A stretch of 28,720 nucleotides of DNA from a virus. The stretch spans positions 1 through 28,720 of IMG/VR virus record IMGVR_UViG_3300008448_000457, one strand, 5' to 3'. The notes under the pieces were generated by a model. That model was not told where the DNA came from. It did not search any database and worked only from the letters and a program-made list of their open reading frames with translations. Numbering within the stretch: the stretch's first letter is position 1; each line of letters opens with the position of its first letter. The position numbers and the translations under genes are program-made. Shown in pieces: positions 7,965 to 13,266 of the stretch.

Positions 7965-8217
7965 CGCGGAACACTTCCCTGATTGTGTGGGTTCGCTGGA
8001 CAGAAACGACAGCCGCTGCGGCTTTTGCTTCTTCGTACGCGGCTGACTGGGCATTGATGGTTTCCTGCATGCGGTCTTTTTCAGCGGCCACACGGCGCAT
8101 GACTTCAGCTTCCCGGGCTTTGCACTGCCAATCCCGCACGGTCCAACCGCCAAAAGCTGCCAGCAAAACTGAAGCGCCAACGACGTAGATCAGGTAGGGC
8201 TGCAGCAGCCTGAGCAT
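7861..8217 (-). CDS. Inner-membrane spanin (Rz-like)
   Basis: A 118-residue protein with one N-terminal membrane segment (about residues 3-26, LIYVVGASVLLAAFGGW), then a charged Ala/Glu-rich coiled coil (REAEVMRRVAAEKDRMQETI), then the C-terminal signature TIREVFRDVPVDASCAAPP and LLDAVEDTNNAIS. The last two segments resemble the end of Rz-type i-spanins (VPxxxxCxxPxxxxxLLxxAxxxxN). The i-spanin bridges the periplasm and pairs with the nested lipoprotein encoded at 7695-7964. The start overlaps the stop of the 159-aa virion gene by 1 nt (TAATG). The presence of both spanins implies a host with an outer membrane. Confidence 0.85.
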   Translation of the reverse strand: MLRLLQPYLIYVVGASVLLAAFGGWTVRDWQCKAREAEVMRRVAAEKDRMQETINAQSAAYEEAKAAAAVVSVQRTHTIREVFRDVPVDASCAAPPAVGGVLLDAVEDTNNAISSAAR

Positions 8218-8696
8218 TACGAAATCCTGATTATCGCTGTGTTGGCGCTGTTAACAGGGAACGTGACAGTGAACGTGTTGTTGGTAGAGGACTTGTCACC
8301 GCCAAAATCCAGCACGCACACGGCTGGGTTTGTAAGGGGATTGTTATCCGCGCCGTTAGCGGAAGGCGTGCTGTTATAGATCAACGCCCCCGCTGCCGTG
8401 ATATAGGTCGCCGGAAAGGACACTGTGGCGAAAGACGTGAACCCGGTGCCCTGACTAGCCCCCGACTGCACGCTAGAGGTGGACACTCCAAGATTAGTCA
8501 ACGCTGCGCCGCCAGCCGTATACCCCGGAGTCTGGACTTCGTTGGTTGCGGTATACGCCGTAGTGTCCGCTCCCAAGTCAGCTGCGGACGTGTACAGCGC
8601 GATCTTGAACGTGTCGCCGCCAGTAGCCCGGAAGTCGTGCACGCCAAGCAACACCTCGCCCTTGAAACTGGTGCACATGGTCTGGGAAATAGGCAT
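8217..8696 (-). CDS. Virion-associated protein of unknown function (159 aa)
   Basis: A Thr/Ser/Ala-rich beta-type protein. It opens with MPISQTMCTSFKGEVLLGVH, then FKIALYTSAADLGADTTAYT, NEVQTPGYTAGGAALTN and a C-terminal PAVCVLDFGGDKSSTNNTFT. The opening (MPISQxMCTSFKxELLxGxH...DTFKIALYTSxAxLxxxTTxY) is one I recognise from structural regions of many uncultured phage genomes, always without assigned function. It lies between the connector-like gene and the spanins, with the connector stop 9 nt upstream. A tail-surface or head-decoration role is possible; nothing in the sequence decides it. Confidence 0.75.
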   Translation of the reverse strand: MPISQTMCTSFKGEVLLGVHDFRATGGDTFKIALYTSAADLGADTTAYTATNEVQTPGYTAGGAALTNLGVSTSSVQSGASQGTGFTSFATVSFPATYITAAGALIYNSTPSANGADNNPLTNPAVCVLDFGGDKSSTNNTFTVTFPVNSANTAIIRIS

Positions 8697-8705
8697 GAGG
8701 TCTCG

Positions 8706-9302
8706 CTATTTCACGGGGTAGCGGACCTGCAGGGTCCTGTAGGTGTCTTGGCGGTTCTTGCCTTCCGCCAGCTGTTTCAGCTGGACCATGGCCTCGTCGT
8801 AGCGCCGCTGGTACCCGGCAATGACGTCCGGCTCGCCCTTCATGAAGGTGTAGGCTTCCAGCAGGCTGCCGTAGAGAAGCACGGAGTTGAAGTTGTCTCC
8901 AAGCCACGTGTTGTTTGCCGTGGTGATGCTCTCGGGTTCATAGAAATAGTTGAGGCTGAGGGTAAACACACCGCCGGGCGTAGGCCCTAAAAGAAAGGTG
9001 TCGTTATCCTGAAGCGCGTAGTATCGCGGCGCTCCTGCTGTAACGGGGTCGGGAAAAGCTTCCCGGATGTACTCCACGTCCTTGTTAAACATGAAGCTGT
9101 AGTGCCCGTTCGTGTCGAGCACGGCCATGGAGTATGTAGCCAGCCAATCAGCTGGTGCTGCTACAGTGCTGGTGCCGTTGACTGTGGCCAGCGTGGTAAC
9201 CTTGCGCAAAGCGGGAAGCTGCACGGTGTTGTAGATACGCTGCTCTGCCTGTGTGACAAACGTAGCGATCTGCTGTGCAGACGTGAGAGAGCCGCTCCCC
9301 AC
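8706..9302 (-). CDS. Head-tail connector/adaptor-like protein (canonical start missing)
   Basis: From GTG 9302 the frame gives 198 residues. Landmarks are QIATFVTQAEQRIYNTVQLP near the N-terminus, then APADWLATYSMAV, FMFNKDVEYIREAFPD, PRYYALQDNDTFLLGPTPGG and a C-terminal helix region GYQRRYDEAMVQLKQLAEGK. This is a virion protein type I recall next to gp4-like adaptors, presumably part of the connector or upper tail. GTG 9302 has no ribosome-binding site, and the frame continues upstream for 21 more codons with a plausible native N-terminus (DFSTLSSTIQAYVENDFPAS). It halts only at the stop of the GIY-YIG gene. The true start is therefore uncertain; see the separate entry at 9303-9365. Confidence 0.75.
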   Translation of the reverse strand: MGSGSLTSAQQIATFVTQAEQRIYNTVQLPALRKVTTLATVNGTSTVAAPADWLATYSMAVLDTNGHYSFMFNKDVEYIREAFPDPVTAGAPRYYALQDNDTFLLGPTPGGVFTLSLNYFYEPESITTANNTWLGDNFNSVLLYGSLLEAYTFMKGEPDVIAGYQRRYDEAMVQLKQLAEGKNRQDTYRTLQVRYPVK

Positions 9303-9365
9303 ACTGGCCGGGAAGTCGTTTTCTACATACGCCTGTATAGTGGACGAAAGCGTGCTAAAGTCGAT
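9303..9365 (-). other. Orphaned in-frame N-terminal coding segment of the connector gene
   Basis: Codons read ATC GAC TTT AGC ACG, encoding IDFSTLSSTIQAYVENDFPA and Ser, and join GTG 9302 in frame. No ATG, GTG, TTG or CTG occurs in these 21 codons. The codon immediately upstream is the TAA (9368-9366) ending the GIY-YIG gene, which is in the same frame. The peptide looks like the natural start of the connector (helix ending in a YxEN motif before the QAEQRIYN segment). The endonuclease gene therefore appears to have displaced the original start codon and ribosome-binding site. ATC in the starting position could be a near-cognate start. Confidence 0.6.
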
Positions 9366-10202
9366 TTAACTAACCCGCTCTAGAGTAAGGACGCCCATTA
9401 CTCTACCCTTCCTCGCTACAACGTGGCTTACTAACGCTTTGCTTACGCCGAGTTGTTCGGCGGCGTGCTTTTGGGACTTGAAATATACATCAAGTTCGCG
9501 GCACCAGATAGGCTTATGTTTCGACTCCGCTATACGCTTTATTGTGTCCGGAGACATCGTTCTCGCGGCCATGTTAGCACGGGAACGAGCTTTGGCCTCT
9601 GGCGTGTTTTGCGCGCGCGTTAGACTAACGATGCGCGCAGCGCGCTTCACCGGGTCACTCCACGCAGCTACTTGCTTAGCGCGCGTTTCCTCGGGGGGTG
9701 CACGCAGTTTTCCTCGCACCGTGTACTCCGGGCCATAAGTCGTAGGCTCTTTTCTGGGGCGGGCCGCGCGCGCTTTGCGGGTGTTCTCTTTCGCTTCGGG
9801 GGTTTGGACGCCCGCGCGTATAGCGGGGATTACTCTCTCGCGCCACGCAGGGTCAGCCCACCGTTTTCTAGCTAGGGCGGACAACTTGGCGCGTGTCGCC
9901 TCGGTTCGCGGCCCCGGAAACCCAGCCCCGCCACGAGTCGCGTTATACACGGGCGCATAGTCGGCTATAAGCTGCTGCTCCGCCCAGTTAAGGGCATCGC
10001 GGTCGAACGCGTGGAACACTTCTTCAAAAACGAAAGCGTCGTACCCGGCGGTTGCCACCGCGCGATGAAACTTCGTCGTCGGTTTCATAGCCGATATTTT
10101 GTGCGCGTAGACTCGTGTGTAGTACTTTTGGTTTGTCTGGCCAACGTACTGCTCACCCGTAAGGGTGTTAGTGGCTACGTAGATGCTTCCATAACGCCGC
10201 AC
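9366..10202 (-). CDS. GIY-YIG homing-type endonuclease with NUMOD-like DNA-binding region
   Basis: The frame opens at GTG 10220. GTG 10202 has AGGT about 6-7 nt upstream and places the catalytic domain at the very N-terminus, so it is preferred (278 aa). RYGSIYVATN and, 11 residues later, QYVGQT form the GIY-YIG pair (here SIY...YVG). A helix with Arg (TRVYAHK) and NWAEQQLIADYAPVYNAT, carrying the likely catalytic Glu, complete the nuclease domain. The middle is very basic, with repeated short motifs (TRAKLSALARKRWADP, PEETRAKQVAAWSDPVKR, TPEAKARSRANMAARTMSP) resembling NUMOD3. The C-terminus (IWCRELDVYFKSQKHAAEQL then GVSKALVSHVVARKG) looks like a NUMOD1-type helix-turn-helix. It interrupts a run of structural genes at the 5' end of the connector gene, as homing endonucleases do. 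Confidence 0.88.
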   Translation of the reverse strand: MRRYGSIYVATNTLTGEQYVGQTNQKYYTRVYAHKISAMKPTTKFHRAVATAGYDAFVFEEVFHAFDRDALNWAEQQLIADYAPVYNATRGGAGFPGPRTEATRAKLSALARKRWADPAWRERVIPAIRAGVQTPEAKENTRKARAARPRKEPTTYGPEYTVRGKLRAPPEETRAKQVAAWSDPVKRAARIVSLTRAQNTPEAKARSRANMAARTMSPDTIKRIAESKHKPIWCRELDVYFKSQKHAAEQLGVSKALVSHVVARKGRVMGVLTLERVS

Positions 10203-10210
10203 GGTCAGAC

Positions 10211-10348
10211 CTAGCAGCACTTCGGGTTGAAGTTGGTGCCCTTGGTAGCAGCGCCCGAACCACGGATTTTCATGGTCTGGGTGTTGGCCACCTTGTTAGG
10301 GTAGCCGTTGGTTTCGGGCACAGGGGCTTTCTTCGGAGCGGTCTTCAT
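10211..10348 (-). CDS. 45-residue conserved phage protein ending in Cys-Cys
   Basis: ATG 10348 with AAGG about 9 nt upstream begins 45 codons ending in TAG. The protein opens MKTAPKKAPVPETNGYPNKV and continues with TQTMKIRGSGAATKGTNFNP before KCC. The core MKxRGxGAATKG is one I recall from tiny proteins in many phage genomes. It begins 11 nt after the stop of the zinc-ribbon gene, which supports it as a real operon member. The end RGSGAATKGTNFNPKCC resembles the Cys-terminated tag of the small proteins at 12149-13004 (RGDGMATKGKTRGREC in one of them). Its last 10 nt overlap the longest possible GIY-YIG frame but not the preferred GTG 10202 start. Function unknown. Confidence 0.7.
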   Translation of the reverse strand: MKTAPKKAPVPETNGYPNKVANTQTMKIRGSGAATKGTNFNPKCC

Positions 10349-10359
10349 GGAGCAGTACC

Positions 10360-10857
10360 TTACGGGATGGGTGTCAGGATGATGTATTCGTTGTTGAGCG
10401 ACAGAGGCTCCCCAGATAACAGCAGCAAATCCGGAACCACTGGCGACCCGGAAGACGTCACAGTAACTGAACCTACAGCACCTCTACCTTCCAGTGAGTT
10501 CTCTACCAAGGTTACACCCAACGCGTTTTGTTGGCTATAGTCCCCGGTAAGCAGGCCTACAGGCCCCCAACCCCACTGGATGTCGCGGCTACCCCCAGAG
10601 GGCATGCCGTTGATGTTCAAACCGCTCTGCAGGTACGAGTTGTCGGGTCTTGGGTTTCGCAGCGCCTGCGGGTCGTTGACCGGATAGAGCCCAAGCTGCA
10701 GCTGCGGCTGGTCGGGGTCCCAGCACGTGGGGCAGCACAGGATGTTGGTCAGCTTCGTCTTGATGACGAGGGGCTTCAGCTTGCGCAGCGGGTAGCGTTG
10801 ACCGCAACGGTCACACTCCGAGATAGCCTTTTTGCCGGAAGCAAACTTACTGGGCAT
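10360..10857 (-). CDS. Zinc-ribbon structural-region protein (165 aa)
   Basis: The N-terminal 50 residues hold two CxxC knuckles: C15-x2-C18 (ECDRCGQRYP) and C42-x2-C45 (CCPTCWDPDQPQ), a probable zinc ribbon. Between them are 23 residues with several Lys. The rest is beta-rich and Gly/Ser/Asn-containing, ending PLSLNNEYIILTPIP. I recall proteins with CDRCGxxYxLxxLK...CxxCWDPDxPQ in aquatic phage genomes, without known function. It starts 7 nt after the gp4-like adaptor gene, with AGGT about 5 nt before the ATG. A virion or assembly role is inferred from position; a DNA- or protein-binding ribbon is equally possible. Confidence 0.75.
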   Translation of the reverse strand: MPSKFASGKKAISECDRCGQRYPLRKLKPLVIKTKLTNILCCPTCWDPDQPQLQLGLYPVNDPQALRNPRPDNSYLQSGLNINGMPSGGSRDIQWGWGPVGLLTGDYSQQNALGVTLVENSLEGRGAVGSVTVTSSGSPVVPDLLLLSGEPLSLNNEYIILTPIP

Positions 10858-10864
10858 GGCAGAC

Positions 10865-11569
10865 CTAGTAGCTCACACGGGGGGCTAGCCGAAGCGAAGC
10901 CTTCTCCCGATCTTCGTCCGCTGCGTGCTGCCACTGCTCTTCGTACACAGCCTTGAGCATGTCCACGCGGGGCAGGGCTTCAGGGATTTTCATGGCCATG
11001 TAGTAGGCCAGCCCAGCCACCATGCAGGGCAGGAAGCGGAAAGGGATGTCCTGCGTGTTGTCGCCGTTGCCCGCGTCTTGGATGCGACGAAGCCGCCAGT
11101 ACACAAAAGTGTAGTAGTTGCTTTGCTCCGGCGTCGGCCAGACGTTGATGGTTGGGTAGACCACGCCCGCAGGGCCAGTGGCCCCGGACTGGCGGTTAAT
11201 CCACACCTGAATGGGTCGCCCTTGGGCGTTCTTGTTGGGGATGCTCGAATAGGTATCGACGCTGATGCGGCTGATGTTGATGTCAGTCTGGTTAGCGCCA
11301 GTGCTGGTACGAACCACGTGGTCCAGCAGGTCGATGGTATCCACCGGAAGGTTATACGAGATCGTGCCCTGCGTCAGCGGGATAGACCCCTGCTCCACGG
11401 TCCAAAGGTTGATACCTCGGTTAGCCCATTCGATGGACAGCAGGTTCAGGCTGCGCCGCGCCGTACGCAGGTCATAGCCCGAGCGCACTTCTGCGCCACA
11501 GCGCTCGTAGGCCTCTTCCACGAGGTCTAGCACAGACAGGTTGAAGGTTGTGGTGCCGGAAGTAGTCAT
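10865..11569 (-). CDS. P22 gp4-like head-tail adaptor / tail accessory protein
   Basis: A 234-residue protein with the opening VLDLVEEAYERCGAEVRSGY followed by DLRTARRSLNLLSIEWANRG. That pattern (xxIxEEAxERxGxExxxGYDLRTARRSLNLLxxEWANRGINLW) is the signature of the gp4-like family, which binds below the portal, closes it after packaging and forms the platform for the tail. The middle is beta-rich (QGTISYNLPVDTIDLLDHVV), and the end is helical and charged (MLKAVYEEQWQHAADEDREK). Its start overlaps the stop of the 131-aa basic gene by 4 nt (ATGA). With the gp10-like protein at 3193-5385 it supports a short-tailed, P22-like virion. Confidence 0.85.
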   Translation of the reverse strand: MTTSGTTTFNLSVLDLVEEAYERCGAEVRSGYDLRTARRSLNLLSIEWANRGINLWTVEQGSIPLTQGTISYNLPVDTIDLLDHVVRTSTGANQTDINISRISVDTYSSIPNKNAQGRPIQVWINRQSGATGPAGVVYPTINVWPTPEQSNYYTFVYWRLRRIQDAGNGDNTQDIPFRFLPCMVAGLAYYMAMKIPEALPRVDMLKAVYEEQWQHAADEDREKASLRLAPRVSY

Positions 11570-11961
11570 CTGAACTGTGCCGTTTTCTTGGCGATGCCTT
11601 TAGGCTGTTTGACAAACTGCTTGCCCGCCTTGGTGCCTTCGCGCTTGGCCTTGGTTGTAGCGGCATATTCAGAAGGCGTCAGCGCCTCCCGTGCTTTCTT
11701 AGGCAGATACCGCTCGCCCGTTGCGTCTGCCCCTTGGGTGGAGGGCTTGCCTGACTTAGTGCCCCAGTCCTCTTTGCCCCATTTGGACAGAGACTTCTGC
11801 GCTTCAGTTTTCGGGCCGCTGTAGCTCCCGCCGGACTTCTTGTAGCGCTGGGTAGCCAGCTGGGCCTTGCGGGCAGACCACTGGCCCGGGTCACCGCCCT
11901 TGCCGCCAGCTTTTACGCTGGCGACGATGCGCTTCCATTTGGGTTCGTCGGAGCGCGCCAC
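11566..11961 (-). CDS. Basic protein resembling DUF5872 (131 aa)
   Basis: A very basic, Lys/Gly/Ser-rich protein starting with GTG 11961. The motif order is WKRIVASVKAGGKGG, PGQWSARKAQLATQRYKKSG, LSKWGKEDWGTKSGKPSTQG, ATGERYLPKKAREAL, SEYAATTKAKREGTK and a tail KQPKGIAKKTAQFR. I recognise this as the family I know as DUF5872 (from memory), found in phages and in large eukaryotic viruses, with no established function. The charge suggests nucleic-acid binding. It lies in a cluster of six small basic genes and overlaps the gp4-like gene by 4 nt. Its GTG start overlaps no coding sequence but follows the stop of the 60-aa gene by 1 nt. Confidence 0.8.
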   Translation of the reverse strand: MARSDEPKWKRIVASVKAGGKGGDPGQWSARKAQLATQRYKKSGGSYSGPKTEAQKSLSKWGKEDWGTKSGKPSTQGADATGERYLPKKAREALTPSEYAATTKAKREGTKAGKQFVKQPKGIAKKTAQFR

Positions 11962-11962
11962 A

Positions 11963-12145
11963 TCACTTGCCCTTCTTGAAGCCCTTCAGCATCTCGGCGA
12001 AGCGGGCGCGCTGGCCCATCTTGCCCGGAGCCTTGGTAGCGGCATCCAGCTTCTTGGCCGGGATGGTCTCGCCCTTCTTGACGCCCATGGATTTACGCAG
12101 GGCACCGGGCTTCTTGATGGCGTCTTTGATGAAGTTCTTTTTCAT
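11963..12145 (-). CDS. Small basic protein (60 aa)
   Basis: A 60-residue Lys-rich protein (MKKNFIKDAIKKPGALRKSM then GVKKGETIPAKKLDAATKAP, ending AEMLKGFKKGK). The sequence pattern (FIKxAIKKPGALRKxxGVKKGExIPxxKL...RARxAxxLK) is one I recall from many short phage proteins; no function is known to me. Helical amphipathic N- and C-terminal parts flank a Pro/Gly hinge. It starts 3 nt after the TAG of the repeat-containing 72-aa gene; the GAG of that gene's terminal codons lies 9 nt upstream and may serve as its weak ribosome-binding site. Net charge of about +15 suggests DNA or membrane interaction, by inference only. Confidence 0.75.
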   Translation of the reverse strand: MKKNFIKDAIKKPGALRKSMGVKKGETIPAKKLDAATKAPGKMGQRARFAEMLKGFKKGK

Positions 12146-12148
12146 AAC

Positions 12149-12211
12149 CTAGCACTCATGCCCGCGAGTTTTGCCGCGCATGGCCATGCCATCAGCGCGA
12201 ACGATACCACC
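12149..12211 (-). other. Cys-terminal tag, copy 3 (shared C-terminal motif)
   Basis: Encodes [20 protein letters not shown] and the stop. It aligns without gaps to 12371-12433 (GGVVRGDGMATKGKTRGREC, 15 of 20 identical) and with one residue missing to 12747-12806 (GGVV-GDGCAIRGKTKGKNC). The preceding residues of the three proteins are unrelated. Confidence 0.85.
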
Positions 12212-12367
12212 GTGCTTCAGCCCTTTCATGGACTGCTGGCGGTCGTGTTTCTTGTCCATGGAAGATGCCTCCCACTGCTTGTGGCTCATGCCACGCTTCT
12301 TGGCGAGCTTCATGTCCTGCGCCTTGTCCTCGGCGGAACCTTCCCACTCTTTGCGAGACATCTTCAC
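12149..12367 (-). CDS. 72-aa basic protein with two 24-residue repeats and the Cys-terminal tag
   Basis: GTG 12367 has GGAG 9 nt upstream; ATG 12361 two codons later is an alternative. Residues 3-26 and 27-50 are two copies of the same unit: M-S-x-K-x-W-E-x-S-x-x-D-K-x-x-D ([18 protein letters not shown], then [19 protein letters not shown]). The protein ends with [20 protein letters not shown] at residues 53-72, the tag shared with the two genes upstream. Charged residues dominate throughout and no membrane segment is seen. The repeat looks like a helical hairpin or coiled-coil building block. The GGAG ribosome-binding site lies in the Arg-Glu codons that end the upstream tag. Function unknown; I recall similar MSxKxWExS repeats only from other phage genomes. 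Confidence 0.75.
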   Translation of the reverse strand: MKMSRKEWEGSAEDKAQDMKLAKKRGMSHKQWEASSMDKKHDRQQSMKGLKHGGIVRADGMAMRGKTRGHEC

Positions 12368-12370
12368 GGC

Positions 12371-12433
12371 TTAGCACTCCCGTCCGCGAGTTTTGCCTTT
12401 GGTAGCCATGCCGTCGCCGCGCACGACGCCGCC
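12371..12433 (-). other. Cys-terminal tag, copy 2 (shared C-terminal motif)
   Basis: Encodes GGVVRGDGMATKGKTRGREC and TAA. Its codons for Arg-Glu-Cys contain GGAG, which sits 9 nt before the GTG start of the next gene, so this part of the tag also serves as a ribosome-binding site. Confidence 0.85.
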
Positions 12434-12745
12434 GGACTTGTAGTTGGTCTTTGGTTTGCGCGCAGGCTTCTTCTTGGGGGCCATGCGGTCACCAGCCTTG
12501 CTGGCGAAAAACGGCATGTCGCCGCCCTTCATAACACCGCCGACCTTGCCGCCGCGTTTCATTCCCGGACCTTTAGCCGCTGCCACGACTTCTTCCTCGT
12601 CGTCACCCTTGCGGCCCAGTCGGCCCAGCAAGGCGGGGATACCCCCCATCAGGCCGCTAGTCAGACCTTCGCCAGTAACCAGCCCGGCCAGCGGGGAGAT
12701 ATCACCCAGCTTAAAGCCACGGGACTTCTTGGCTTCGTTTTCCAT
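12371..12745 (-). CDS. Small basic protein with the Cys-terminal tag (124 aa)
   Basis: The frame is open from 12805, but that part lies over the upstream gene's tag. ATG 12745, 1 nt after the upstream TGA, gives MENEAKKSRGFKLGDISPLA and 124 residues. Residues 15-42 are hydrophobic and Gly-rich (AGLVTGEGLTSGLMGGIPAL), a possible membrane-associating or oligomerising helix. An acidic patch GDDEEEVV follows, then a basic, Gly/Met/Lys-rich part (MKRGGKVGGVMKGGDM, APKKKPARKPK). The protein ends GGVVRGDGMATKGKTRGREC, the best example of the tag. Its terminal codons contain the GGAG used by the next gene. No known family is recognised. Confidence 0.7.
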   Translation of the reverse strand: MENEAKKSRGFKLGDISPLAGLVTGEGLTSGLMGGIPALLGRLGRKGDDEEEVVAAAKGPGMKRGGKVGGVMKGGDMPFFASKAGDRMAPKKKPARKPKTNYKSGGVVRGDGMATKGKTRGREC

Positions 12746-12746
12746 A

Positions 12747-12806
12747 TCAGCAGTTCTTCCCTTTGGTCTTGCCACGAATAGCACAGCCGTCACCCACAAC
12801 TCCACC
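12747..12806 (-). other. Cys-terminal tag, copy 1 (shared C-terminal motif)
   Basis: Encodes GGVVGDGCAIRGKTKGKNC and TGA. Relative to the other copies it lacks the Arg before Gly-Asp-Gly and has Cys instead of Met, so it is the most diverged of the three. Confidence 0.8.
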
Positions 12807-13004
12807 CTTGTTAAAGCGGGGGCGTCGGGGCCTTTCTCGGAGGATTTCGCTTACGCCGGACTCTCCGTACCGTTGATCTGGTCTGACAAAGGCCGGGCCT
12901 GCCTCACGCATAAACGTAGGGCTGCGGGCTAGCAGGGAGTCCACCCGGTGCATCCCGCGACGGTCCAGAATGTTGCCGCCACGACGGCCCTTTTCCCATT
13001 TCAT
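12747..13004 (-). CDS. Arg-rich small protein with the Cys-terminal tag (85 aa)
   Basis: An 85-residue Arg-rich protein: MKWEKGRRGGNILDRRGMHR, then SPTFMREAGPAFVRPDQRYG, SEILRERPRRPRFNKGG and the ending VVGDGCAIRGKTKGKNC. The last 19-20 residues match the tag of the next two genes, with Gly-Asp-Gly-Cys-Ala replacing Gly-Asp-Gly-Met-Ala. It starts 1 nt after the stop of the 84-aa gene and its stop is 1 nt before the next start, so the four genes are tightly coupled. Charge suggests nucleic-acid binding. No family recognised beyond the tag. Confidence 0.7.
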   Translation of the reverse strand: MKWEKGRRGGNILDRRGMHRVDSLLARSPTFMREAGPAFVRPDQRYGESGVSEILRERPRRPRFNKGGVVGDGCAIRGKTKGKNC

Positions 13005-13005
13005 G

Positions 13006-13260
13006 TCAGCACCGCCAAGCTCTTAAGCTTTTATTGATGCGGCTGTTGGGGTCGTTAGCCGTTTTAGCGCTGGTCAACTTCTTCTTCATACCCGTCATTC
13101 TCGCACAAAATGACTTTTTGCGCGGGCCACCTTCTGGTTGCGGGGCCTTCAGCCCCGGCTTTCCCGGGTTAGCGCGGTTGTAGGATGCACGGCCTTTGGC
13201 GTTGAGGCCACCGGCCTCCGCCTTACCTTCCTTGCGGGTCCACGCTGGGGTCTTGGCCAT
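13006..13260 (-). CDS. Small basic protein resembling DUF6321 (84 aa)
   Basis: An 84-residue basic protein with TPAWTRKEGKAEAGGLNAKG, RASYNRANPGKPGLKAPQPE, PRKKSFCARMTGMKKKL and the end NKSLRAWRC. I recognise the motif series (PAWxRKEGKxxxGGLNxKGRxSY...LKxPQ...KSFCARMxGM...LRxWxC) as the family I know as DUF6321 (from memory); its function is uncharacterised. It ends in Cys, like its tagged neighbours, but lacks the RGDGMA tag. It follows the glycosyltransferase gene by 6 nt and starts the run of six small basic genes. Confidence 0.8.
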   Translation of the reverse strand: MAKTPAWTRKEGKAEAGGLNAKGRASYNRANPGKPGLKAPQPEGGPRKKSFCARMTGMKKKLTSAKTANDPNSRINKSLRAWRC

Positions 13261-13266
13261 TGCCTT

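Noticed and set aside
7965-8180. Extended N-terminus of the Rz1 lipoprotein
   Set aside because: The extra 72 residues are the out-of-frame image of Rz. A lipoprotein signal must be at the N-terminus, which fits ATG 7964.
9366-10220. Group I intron or intein carrying the GIY-YIG gene
   Set aside because: The endonuclease frame fills almost the whole interval from the 45-aa gene to the connector frame, leaving no room for an intron core. It also has its own stop codon, so it is not an intein. Compact introns overlapping the frame are not fully excluded.
12371-12433. RGD triplet in the tag as a eukaryotic integrin-binding motif
   Set aside because: The Arg-Gly-Asp in one copy is Arg-Ala-Asp or Gly-Asp in the others, and a bacteriophage has no such receptor; it is chance within a longer conserved motif.
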